The position numbers and the translations under genes are program-made. This document shows, piece after piece, positions 33,375-40,968 of a DNA stretch of 64,000 bases (position 1 is the stretch's first letter; each line of letters opens with the position of its first letter). Source of the stretch: PHAA01 sp022706565 (GTDB lineage: Bacteria > Bacillota > Syntrophomonadia > Syntrophomonadales > Syntrophomonadaceae); assembly GCA_040769385.1 (NCBI GenBank), contig JAXGLD010000003.1, positions 310,001 to 374,000 of the forward strand, read 5' to 3'. The notes beneath the pieces were generated by a model. It was not told the origin of the DNA and did no database searches. It was given only the letters and a program-made list of their open reading frames with translations.

Positions 33375-34480
33375 TGCATACCGATGTCACCGCGACCAAC
33401 CCGCTGCCGGCGCAATACCGGTATGGGAAGAGAATCGGCTGGACCCAGGCCGGTTATCTTTATCATTATATTTTTCACATTCTGCCTTGGGTGGGCCGTT
33501 TGCTGGATACCTGGCGGGAGGAAGCCGGGCGCTGCGGTCATGAGGAGCTGAGACGGCAGGCCTTGGCCAGTATAAGCGGCAAGGATTTTCATTGCCAGGG
33601 CGGAGCCTTCCTGGCGGCCGCCAATCCGTCCGCGGAGGTAAACCTGGTGCCTCTCATCGTCGCTTATCAAACCCTGTGTGATTATCTCGACAACCTCTGT
33701 GATCGGACCCACTGCCTGGATGGCAGGGCCTTCAGACAACTGCATCTCTCCTTGCTCGATGCCCTTAATCCGGGTGGATCGCGGCATGATTACTACCGCT
33801 ACTACCCGTACCGCGATGATGGCGGTTACATCGACAAACTGGTGGAGGAGTGCCGCCTCCATCTGGCCCAACTGCCATCATATTGTCTAGTTAAATCAGA
33901 AGTCATTGGCTTGGCCAACCTCTATACCGACTTGCAGGTGAAAAAGCATATAGCCTGGGAGATTCGGGAGCGGACCCTTATCGATTGGGCGCGGCGAAAC
34001 CTTGATTGGAATCCGGGAATTGAATGGAATGAGTTTGCGGCGGCATCCGGCTCAACTCTGGCCCTGTTTGCATTGCTGGAACTGGCCTCCCATCCGGACG
34101 CCCATCCGGCCCAGGCTTTTGTAGTGCTGGATGCCTATTTTCCATGGATTTGCAGCCTTCACATACTGCTTGACTATTGTATCGACCAGCAGGAAGACCG
34201 GGTGGGCGGCGACCTCAATTTCACCTTCTACTATCCCAGCCAGGAGTATATGATCGAGCGGCTGCGGATCTTTATCCGCGAAGCCCATAACCGGGCCCGC
34301 ACCATGTATCAGGCTGGATTTATCAAGACCGTCATCGATGGTTTGCTGGCCATGTATTTTACCGACCAAAAAGTAGCCCAACAGGGACTTAACGGTCTGG
34401 CTAATGAATTATTGAGCGAATCAGGTCGCGGCGCGCGTTATACCTATCACATCTGCCGTCTGGTGCGCAAGGTGATCTAA
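33374..34480 (+). CDS. ytpB: DUF2600 / YtpB-type tetraprenyl-beta-curcumene synthase
   Basis: Protein of 368 residues of the DUF2600 family. The Bacillus subtilis member YtpB turns heptaprenyl diphosphate into tetraprenyl-beta-curcumene, a C35 sesquarterpene. All-helical sequence with an Asp-rich motif CDYLDNLCDR (about 103-112) and a second acidic site DYCIDQQEDRVGGDLNF (about 265-281). Its ATG overlaps the stop of the prenyl synthase gene (TGATG), so the two are likely coupled in translation. No squalene-hopene cyclase-like partner is in the window. A terminator follows. Confidence 0.88.
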   Translation: MHTDVTATNPLPAQYRYGKRIGWTQAGYLYHYIFHILPWVGRLLDTWREEAGRCGHEELRRQALASISGKDFHCQGGAFLAAANPSAEVNLVPLIVAYQTLCDYLDNLCDRTHCLDGRAFRQLHLSLLDALNPGGSRHDYYRYYPYRDDGGYIDKLVEECRLHLAQLPSYCLVKSEVIGLANLYTDLQVKKHIAWEIRERTLIDWARRNLDWNPGIEWNEFAAASGSTLALFALLELASHPDAHPAQAFVVLDAYFPWICSLHILLDYCIDQQEDRVGGDLNFTFYYPSQEYMIERLRIFIREAHNRARTMYQAGFIKTVIDGLLAMYFTDQKVAQQGLNGLANELLSESGRGARYTYHICRLVRKVI

Positions 34481-34510
34481 GTGGCTCGCATTGGTTGAAC
34501 TACAATAATG

Positions 34511-34552
34511 TCTCCCGGTCTTATATTAATTTGTTTGATCGGGAGATTTTTA
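34511..34552 (+). terminator. Terminator of the envelope/terpene operon
   Basis: TCTCCCGGTC (34511-34520) / GATCGGGAGA (34537-34546), ten pairs with one G-U, then TTTTTATT. Confidence 0.88.
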
Positions 34553-34794
34553 TTGGATGGCGGAAAGCTCCCGGTTACGGTCCCAATCGCTGGCGTTGAA
34601 GCATGATGAACCGCACAATGCTCTATCTTAAAGGGATTATTTGGTTTGCACGCCAGGCATATATGCTATTTAATGAAGATGTTTAAGTGGAGTAATGAGA
34701 TAATACATGTCAAATTAGTCTATCTCATAAACAGGGTAATCCATTTTTCAGACCTGTATTAGCCATTCTCCGCAGATCAAGGGGGGAAGTCAAG
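34553..34794. other. Intergenic region before the ThiF gene, with an inverted repeat
   Basis: Together with the terminator, 314 bases lack a gene. Seen here: a self-complementary GCATATATGC (34657-34666) and perfect 8-bp arms ATGAGATA (34695-34702) / TATCTCAT (34721-34728) with an 18-base loop and no T-run, which fits an operator more than a terminator. No clear promoter hexamers were found. Confidence 0.4.
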
Positions 34795-35607
34795 GTGAGA
34801 ACACCGTACCATGACAGTTTTGAACGCAATATCGGCATATTTACCAAGGAAGAACAGGAATTGCTGAGGAATTCCACTGTAGCAGTGGCCGGTGTCGGTG
34901 GGGTGGGCGGAATGCTGGTGGAAAGACTCGTACGCTTGGGGATCGGCAATATAAAGATCACCGACCCGGGAACATTCGAAAAGAGTAACTTCAACCGGCA
35001 ATTGGGCTCGTCCGTTCGAACCAACGGTTTACAAAAGGCCGAGGTCGTTGGTGAAATGGTGCAGGATATCAACCCTGAAGCCAAGATCGTTTACGACATC
35101 AACGGCATAACCAACCAGCAGGATGCTGCCAGGTTCGTCGCCGGGGCAGATTTGGTATTGGACGAGATGGACTACGGAGCCTGGAAAGAAAGCATTTATC
35201 TGCAAAGGGCAGCCAGAAAACAAGGGATTTATTACTGTTTTGCCGGGGCTATTGGGTTTGGAGCCCTGGTTGCCAATTTCGAACCCAACGGAATAACCCT
35301 GGAGGAATACAATGGTCTGGAAGCGGACCAGAACCTGGAACCACTGCAAAATATCGTGGTCGCGATAGAAAAGGTATTGCCCGTATATCCGTCTTACATT
35401 AACACCGCCATGGACAATCAGATGCTGCAAGAAATTATCGCCGGTCTGAGGCCGGTGCCTACCTGCGCCATCGGAGTGGGATTGGCTTCGATGATGGCGG
35501 CCAGCACTGCCGTCAATATTATACTGAGGCGGAAAGAGATAATAAAGGCACCTCAATATGTTTACCTGGATCTGCTGGATCAGCTTACAATTATTGGAAC
35601 TGTGTGA
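34795..35607 (+). CDS. ThiF/MoeB/HesA family E1-like adenylating protein
   Basis: Protein of 270 residues with the E1-type Rossmann fold: VAVAGVGGVGGMLVERLVRLG (about 29-49) and the RxN/Q region KSNFNRQLGSS that contacts ATP. E1-like enzymes adenylate the C-terminal carboxylate of a ubiquitin-like partner or act on tRNA or peptides. There is no CxxC zinc pair, and only two cysteines (YYCFAG, PTCAIG), so the usual E1 thiol relay is uncertain. No ubiquitin-like, E2 or JAB gene is nearby. GTG start with GGGGGGAAG upstream. It opens the 34.8-40.7 kb group. Confidence 0.8.
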   Translation: MRTPYHDSFERNIGIFTKEEQELLRNSTVAVAGVGGVGGMLVERLVRLGIGNIKITDPGTFEKSNFNRQLGSSVRTNGLQKAEVVGEMVQDINPEAKIVYDINGITNQQDAARFVAGADLVLDEMDYGAWKESIYLQRAARKQGIYYCFAGAIGFGALVANFEPNGITLEEYNGLEADQNLEPLQNIVVAIEKVLPVYPSYINTAMDNQMLQEIIAGLRPVPTCAIGVGLASMMAASTAVNIILRRKEIIKAPQYVYLDLLDQLTIIGTV

Positions 35608-35712
35608 TCTTCACCTAACCGTATGAAAATGGCCATCGTCGGTGATTTGTGTGTAGAAATTACTGCCCAAATATGGTAACATTGCTTAAATTATCTTGGA
35701 TGGTGTCGATAT

Positions 35713-36267
35713 ATGGGATATTTAGTGTTGGGCATGTTGGGATACTTGTTGTTGATCATTGCCGATCTTAACAAGGTAAAACTGATCCATCCTGTCCTGA
35801 ATGCCACCTTTGGAGCAGGGGTAATCATAATCGGGTTTGCGACTGTAGGCATTGTGCTTGACTATCCGGCCTCTTTCACTCTGCCAGCACCGCTGCCGAC
35901 AATATTTATCGCCCTGGCAATACCATGCATTTTAATTCAGTTATATATTCTTTTTTTTGCGGTACCATTTAAACAGACTTATGTGGAGTTAGGCAACTAC
36001 CAGATTATCGATACTGGATTCTTTGGACTTGCTCGGCATCCGGGAGTCATGTGGTTCTTTTTGTTTTACACATTCTTATGGTTGGGAACCGGGAAAATGA
36101 TGATTTTGTGGGCCAATGCGGTGTGGACAATCTGTGACATCATCCATGTCTATCTACAGGATCGTTTCTTTTTTCCCCGCATGTTTAAGGACTACGACGT
36201 ATATATAAGAAAGGTTCCGTTCATGATCCCTACCAGGAAAAGCCTCAATAATTTCTTTAAGAAGTAA
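35713..36267 (+). CDS. ICMT-like integral membrane methyltransferase family protein
   Basis: Membrane protein of 184 residues with about five hydrophobic segments. The C-terminal half carries the LARHPGVMWFF motif (about 105-115), like the RHPxY/F motif that binds SAM in isoprenylcysteine carboxyl methyltransferases and related NnrU/PEMT-type proteins; FFFPRMFKDYDVYIRKVPFM resembles their conserved E/D-x-Y tail. ATG 35713 with GGATGGTG upstream. Substrate unknown; carboxyl methylation is an inference from the family. The 105-base gap to ThiF may hold its own promoter. Confidence 0.7.
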   Translation: MGYLVLGMLGYLLLIIADLNKVKLIHPVLNATFGAGVIIIGFATVGIVLDYPASFTLPAPLPTIFIALAIPCILIQLYILFFAVPFKQTYVELGNYQIIDTGFFGLARHPGVMWFFLFYTFLWLGTGKMMILWANAVWTICDIIHVYLQDRFFFPRMFKDYDVYIRKVPFMIPTRKSLNNFFKK

Positions 36268-36512
36268 ATTTTAGAAGATTTTTTGGTAATATTTACGAAT
36301 ATTGTTGTAATTAAATATCTTATTAGCTATTCTAAATTCAGTGCAATATCCGCAAATGCGGGATTTGGCTTCATACATATTACGGGACTAACCAGTACGA
36401 CCAGGCTAGGATCAAGAATACAATAAATGATTAAGGTCGAGCGCTTAAACTCGTGGTTTTGCGCTGTTTGGCCGTTGTTTGGCATATGGATATGATGTGT
36501 GGGGGAACAGCT

Positions 36513-38120
36513 GTGAATTTGGACGAGAGGTTCCGCAAAAAACAATATGATCATATATGGCAAGAATATTGCGGGTTTCTTGATCTTACCATGCCTCTGT
36601 TTATGGACATTCAAAACAGATTGATGCTTGAACAGTTGGAATTATACTCCAACTGTGAGTTGGGCGCTCATATCATGAAGGGCAAAAAGCCATCTAGCGT
36701 GGCTGAGTTCCGTAAAGTCGTACCGTTAACTACATACGAGGACTATGCAGGTCTTTTATTACCCAAGAACGATTCCGCCCTTCCGGCCAAACCTCTAGTT
36801 TGGATCGAGACCACCTGGGAAGGGGCTTTGAATCCAGTAAAAGTTGCTCCCTATACCGAAGGCATGGTTAAAAACTATGCTAATGCCATTATGGCAGCGT
36901 TGATACTTATAACCAGCAGTGCTCGAGGGGAGTTCTCACTCCGCGGGGGCGAAAACTTTCTTTATGGCATGGCCCCTTTGCCCTATTTGACTGGACTTAT
37001 ACCGCGTGTCCTGCCGCTTTCGGTAAATTTCATGCCTTCCATTGATGAAGCCGAATCGCTGAGTTTTCGCGAACGGAGCAAAACTGGTCTGCAGATGGGG
37101 ATACAAAAAGGCGTGGATATATTCTTTGGACTTAGCAGTATCGTGGCCAAGATGGGAGAATCTTTTACATCCGGCAGTGGTTTATCAGGGGGAATTCGTT
37201 TTACCAGGAACTCGCCCAGGATGAATAGTCGGTTGTTAAAAGCGTGGCTTAACAGCAAACAGGAAGGTACTCCAATCCGACCCAAAGATATTTGGAATCT
37301 GAAGGGGTTGGCCATAACTGGTACGGATAGTGCGAGTCTGAAATCCAAGATTGAGGAGTATTGGGGAATTAGACCGGCCGAGCTATTTGGCGGGACGGAG
37401 TCTGGATGTATTGCTGTGGAAACGTGGGCCAAGAACGGTTTGGTCTTTTTTCCAGACATGGATTTCTATGAATTTATTCCAAAAGAAGAATTCGATAAAA
37501 ATCTAGACGACCCAAATTACAAACCAAATACTTATCTGATGAATGAACTCGTGGCAGGCAATCAATACGAACTGGTCATTAGCAGTTTCAAAGGCGGCGC
37601 CTTCGCCCGGTACCGTACCGGAGATATATTCCGGTGTACATCTATACATAATAAGGAAGCAAACGTTCTGCTTCCCCATTTTGAGTATATCGACAGATAC
37701 CCGACTATTATCGATATTGCCGGTTTTACCAGAATTACCAGAGATACTATTAGCCAGGCCATCCGGATTTCCAACCTCGATATTCATGATTGGTTTGCTA
37801 TCAAGGATGTCACTGAAGAAAACAGGTCCTTCTTGCATTTGTATGTTGAGGCAGGTTTGGAGGGAATGAGGGCCGGTATCAATCCGGATATAATCCGTGA
37901 ACACTTGTCAATTTACTTCCGACACATTGATTCGGATTATAAAGATCTGAAAGCCCTATTGGGCATCGAGCCTCTTAAAGTAACAATGATTCCGCGTGGT
38001 TCCATCGAACAATTCGCGGCAACATTCGGCCGCGACCTGCGGCGAATGAATCCCTCCCACTATGACTTGGTAGAAATACTGAAGATAGCCGGCGATAGCG
38101 CCAGAAGAGAGGTGTCTTGA
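36513..38120 (+). CDS. GH3 family acyl-adenylating/conjugating enzyme
   Basis: Protein of 535 residues of the GH3 auxin-responsive family, which in plants joins jasmonate or auxin to amino acids through an acyl-adenylate. Visible marks: an N-terminal GH3 region (VAEFRKVVPLTTYEDYAGLL), ITGTDSASLKSKIEEYWG, the ELFGGTESGC motif (about 289-298), and ARYRTGDIFRC (about 365-375), equal to the ATP-contacting YRxGD site. GTG 36513 is chosen because GGGGGA lies upstream; the frame opens at 36453. Base composition is richer in A and T than neighbouring genes. Its stop overlaps the start of the sensor gene that follows. The acid and the acceptor are unknown. Confidence 0.8.
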   Translation: MNLDERFRKKQYDHIWQEYCGFLDLTMPLFMDIQNRLMLEQLELYSNCELGAHIMKGKKPSSVAEFRKVVPLTTYEDYAGLLLPKNDSALPAKPLVWIETTWEGALNPVKVAPYTEGMVKNYANAIMAALILITSSARGEFSLRGGENFLYGMAPLPYLTGLIPRVLPLSVNFMPSIDEAESLSFRERSKTGLQMGIQKGVDIFFGLSSIVAKMGESFTSGSGLSGGIRFTRNSPRMNSRLLKAWLNSKQEGTPIRPKDIWNLKGLAITGTDSASLKSKIEEYWGIRPAELFGGTESGCIAVETWAKNGLVFFPDMDFYEFIPKEEFDKNLDDPNYKPNTYLMNELVAGNQYELVISSFKGGAFARYRTGDIFRCTSIHNKEANVLLPHFEYIDRYPTIIDIAGFTRITRDTISQAIRISNLDIHDWFAIKDVTEENRSFLHLYVEAGLEGMRAGINPDIIREHLSIYFRHIDSDYKDLKALLGIEPLKVTMIPRGSIEQFAATFGRDLRRMNPSHYDLVEILKIAGDSARREVS

Positions 38121-40690
38121 TGCTGCCTTCTCAAATATTCTTTTGGGGCGTTCCGGTGGTAGCATTGGCCTCTTATTGCCTCTTATTACTGGTCCTTAGC
38201 CTAACTCAAAAGGATAAACACATTAAAATCTTCATGTTGGTGCTGGTTGCCATGATAGTATGGACGGCAGCTGCACTATTGATGAAATTGGAAATCGCGC
38301 CCGGTGTACTATTTTGGAATCGGGTGATGGTCGTCGGTACATTGGCCACACCATTTATCATATACATATTCGTTTCCGTTTTTACAGATACAACCAATCG
38401 GCTATTTATGGGTTTGCTTGGCTTATTAACAGGAGCTGCAATTGTCTTAAATCTTTTGGGCTATGTAATAACGGATGCCAGTATTGTAAAACAGCTGGTA
38501 GTGGTAGATGGAAGGACCTATAATACCGTCGAGTTTGTTTATCAGATAGGATTTGGCGTGTATTTTGCGTATGCCACTTCCTTCCTTGTTATGATTGCGG
38601 TAATTATCAAAACGTTTAGAGGAAGAAAAAGCAGCCACGTATCCTATGGACAGATCAAGATGCTTGCTGTTGGTCTGATGATATTGTTTTTGGGGTCCTT
38701 GGTCAATTTGGTTCCTGCTATTGGTAAGTACCCAGTCGATATTCTAGCCTGTTTTATCAACTCTCTGCTTATCGTCGTGGCCATATTCAAATACAGAATG
38801 TTGGAACTCAAGTTTGTAGTTACCAAGGGCTTGGCCTATTCGACCTTCGCTATAATCCTGACCTTGTTCTACATTTATCTGGTGGTTGCCATTCACGAGA
38901 ATCTCGCTGCCGGGAATCAGAGATTTGTGCCTTATATTACCGCCCTGGCCGCAATGGCCATAGCCTTCCTGTTCCAGCCGTTGTACAAACAGACAGGCAA
39001 ATTGGTGGACAAGCTGTTCTATCGGGCTGAATACATGCGCCGCCAGGCACTGCGTAGTTTTAGCCATGTAATCTCCAACAATCTTGATCTTCACAGCATA
39101 GCCAATCAATTGATCGAATCTGTGCAAAAAGCCATTAGGGCCAATAGCGTTATGATGTTGATGAAGGATGAGGAGCGCGGGATATACCAGATATTCCACA
39201 ATTCCTCCCAAATATTCAGGCCGGATCTGTCCATACCCAACGACAATCCAATTGTCCTGTGGTTTGAATCGGATCACTCCAGTCTATCCCGGCAGGAAAT
39301 GAATTCGCTTCCCTTCTTTAAATCAATGTGGGACAAGGAGAAAAAGACCCTTGATGAATTGGGCATCGAAGTCATCATCCCCATCAAGAGCCGCAGCGAG
39401 GTCATTGGCCTGCTGATGTTAAGCCGCAAGAACAATAATACTGCCTATAATGTGGATGACATTGATCTGCTAACCTACCTGGGTGCTTCCACTGGGGTCG
39501 CCATCGACAATGCCCGCTTGTACTCCCGGTCCCAGTCCGAAGCCATGACCGACAGCCTGACCAAACTTCGCAACCACCGTTACTTCCATCGAGCCCTGCA
39601 GGAGCAGATTGAAAAACTTGGTTCCGGTGAATTATCCCTGCTGATGATAGACCTGGACCTGTTTAAACTATTCAATGATCTCTACGGGCACGTGGAGGGT
39701 GATAACGCCCTGGAGACCGTGGCCGCCATTCTCACCCGCAATGTGGGTCAAAAAGGCATCGTGTGCCGCTACGGCGGGGAGGAATTCACGGTTCTGCTGC
39801 CGCGTTACGATACCAAGATGGCCTTTGATTTGGCGGAAAAGATCCGCATGGATATTGAAAAGACCTTCTTCAGCATGAACGATGTTACCCAGAGGTTCCT
39901 TACCGCCAGTATCGGGGTCTGCACCTATCCCTATGCCGCGCCCAATACGGAAGAATTACTCAAGCGGGCTGACATTGCCATGTACACCGCCAAGAATTCT
40001 GGTAAAAACAAGACCGTCATTTATACCCCCGAAATCCGAATGAGCGAACCATCGCTGCAGGGGAGGATGGGCGCCAGCGGAGCCATGAAACCTAATTTCG
40101 CAGCCACTATTTATGCGCTGACTGCTGCTATCGATGCCAAAGATCATTATACCTTCGGCCATTCCCAGAAAGTGGCCGAATATGCCACCGTTTTGGCCAG
40201 CAAATTATCGCTGGATAAATCCCACATTGAGTTGATCCATGAGGCCGCCCTGCTGCATGACATCGGCAAGATTGGCATACCGGAGCATATCCTGACCAAG
40301 ACCGGGCGGCTTACCAATGAGGAGTTTGAGATAGTTAAACAGCATGTGGAGATGTCTATTACCATAATCAAGCATCTTCCTTCGATGAACCACGTTATAC
40401 CCGCGGTCATAGGTCATCACGAACGTTGGGACGGAAAGGGCTACCCCCGCGGCCTGCGGTGTGAGAATATTCCCTTGGCAGCTCGCTGCCTGGCCATTGC
40501 TGATGCCTTTGATGCCATGACCTCCAACCGGCCTTACCGTAAGAGCCTGACCGTTAATGCGGCTTTGGCGGAAATCGAAAACAATGTTGGCACCCAGTTC
40601 GACCCGCTGCTGGCCAATATCTTCGTCAAACTGGTCCGTGATGGGGTAATCAAGGTGGATGGCCATTCGCCCATCAAGGTAGTAGTATAA
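38120..40690 (+). CDS. Membrane sensor with GAF, GGDEF and HD-GYP domains (c-di-GMP turnover)
   Basis: Protein of 856 residues. The N-terminal ~290 residues hold eight or nine membrane helices resembling the 7TM region of histidine kinases. A GAF-like domain follows (about 315-470). The GGDEF domain has an intact RYGGEEF active site (about 549-555), and the RxxD inhibitory site is absent (NVGQKGIVC at that place). The C-terminal HD-GYP domain is intact: LHDIGKIGIP (about 711-720) and HHERWDGKGYP (about 766-776). So both synthesis and hydrolysis of c-di-GMP are possible. ATG 38120 overlaps the GH3 stop (TGATG), a strong sign that the two work together. Confidence 0.92.
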   Translation: MLPSQIFFWGVPVVALASYCLLLLVLSLTQKDKHIKIFMLVLVAMIVWTAAALLMKLEIAPGVLFWNRVMVVGTLATPFIIYIFVSVFTDTTNRLFMGLLGLLTGAAIVLNLLGYVITDASIVKQLVVVDGRTYNTVEFVYQIGFGVYFAYATSFLVMIAVIIKTFRGRKSSHVSYGQIKMLAVGLMILFLGSLVNLVPAIGKYPVDILACFINSLLIVVAIFKYRMLELKFVVTKGLAYSTFAIILTLFYIYLVVAIHENLAAGNQRFVPYITALAAMAIAFLFQPLYKQTGKLVDKLFYRAEYMRRQALRSFSHVISNNLDLHSIANQLIESVQKAIRANSVMMLMKDEERGIYQIFHNSSQIFRPDLSIPNDNPIVLWFESDHSSLSRQEMNSLPFFKSMWDKEKKTLDELGIEVIIPIKSRSEVIGLLMLSRKNNNTAYNVDDIDLLTYLGASTGVAIDNARLYSRSQSEAMTDSLTKLRNHRYFHRALQEQIEKLGSGELSLLMIDLDLFKLFNDLYGHVEGDNALETVAAILTRNVGQKGIVCRYGGEEFTVLLPRYDTKMAFDLAEKIRMDIEKTFFSMNDVTQRFLTASIGVCTYPYAAPNTEELLKRADIAMYTAKNSGKNKTVIYTPEIRMSEPSLQGRMGASGAMKPNFAATIYALTAAIDAKDHYTFGHSQKVAEYATVLASKLSLDKSHIELIHEAALLHDIGKIGIPEHILTKTGRLTNEEFEIVKQHVEMSITIIKHLPSMNHVIPAVIGHHERWDGKGYPRGLRCENIPLAARCLAIADAFDAMTSNRPYRKSLTVNAALAEIENNVGTQFDPLLANIFVKLVRDGVIKVDGHSPIKVVV

Positions 40691-40716
40691 ATAGCATCAA
40701 TACGAAAAGCACTAAG

Positions 40717-40755
40717 CAGCGGTCGGGGGAAACCCGCTGACCGCTGATATTTTTT
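40717..40755 (+). terminator. Terminator after the GGDEF/HD-GYP gene
   Basis: CAGCGGTC (40717-40724) / GACCGCTG (40739-40746) with inner GGG/CCC pairing, then ATATTTTTTT. The rest of the gap to the Lon gene (to 40968) holds a small hairpin CAGGCG/CGCCTG near 40850 and no gene. Confidence 0.9.
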
Positions 40756-40968
40756 TGTCTGCTCGCAATAGGCTATAGGAAGAATGTAAGCAGGAATTGC
40801 TCTCATCGATGACAAAATATAGAATTAAGTAACCGGCACCAGCTTCCAGGCGGCAGCGCCTGTACATCATATTGGGCAGTGAAGCAAGTCATAGTTGAAG
40901 CGGGTATGAAGTTCGGATTTCCATAAATCGCGCCAGTGAATTATTATATAATCTGGAGGTGTCGCAGC

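Noticed and set aside
34795..35607. ThiF gene as thiamine or molybdopterin biosynthesis (thiF/moeB)
   Set aside because: No thi or moe genes adjoin it, no ubiquitin-like partner is present and the CxxC zinc pair of ThiF/MoeB is missing.
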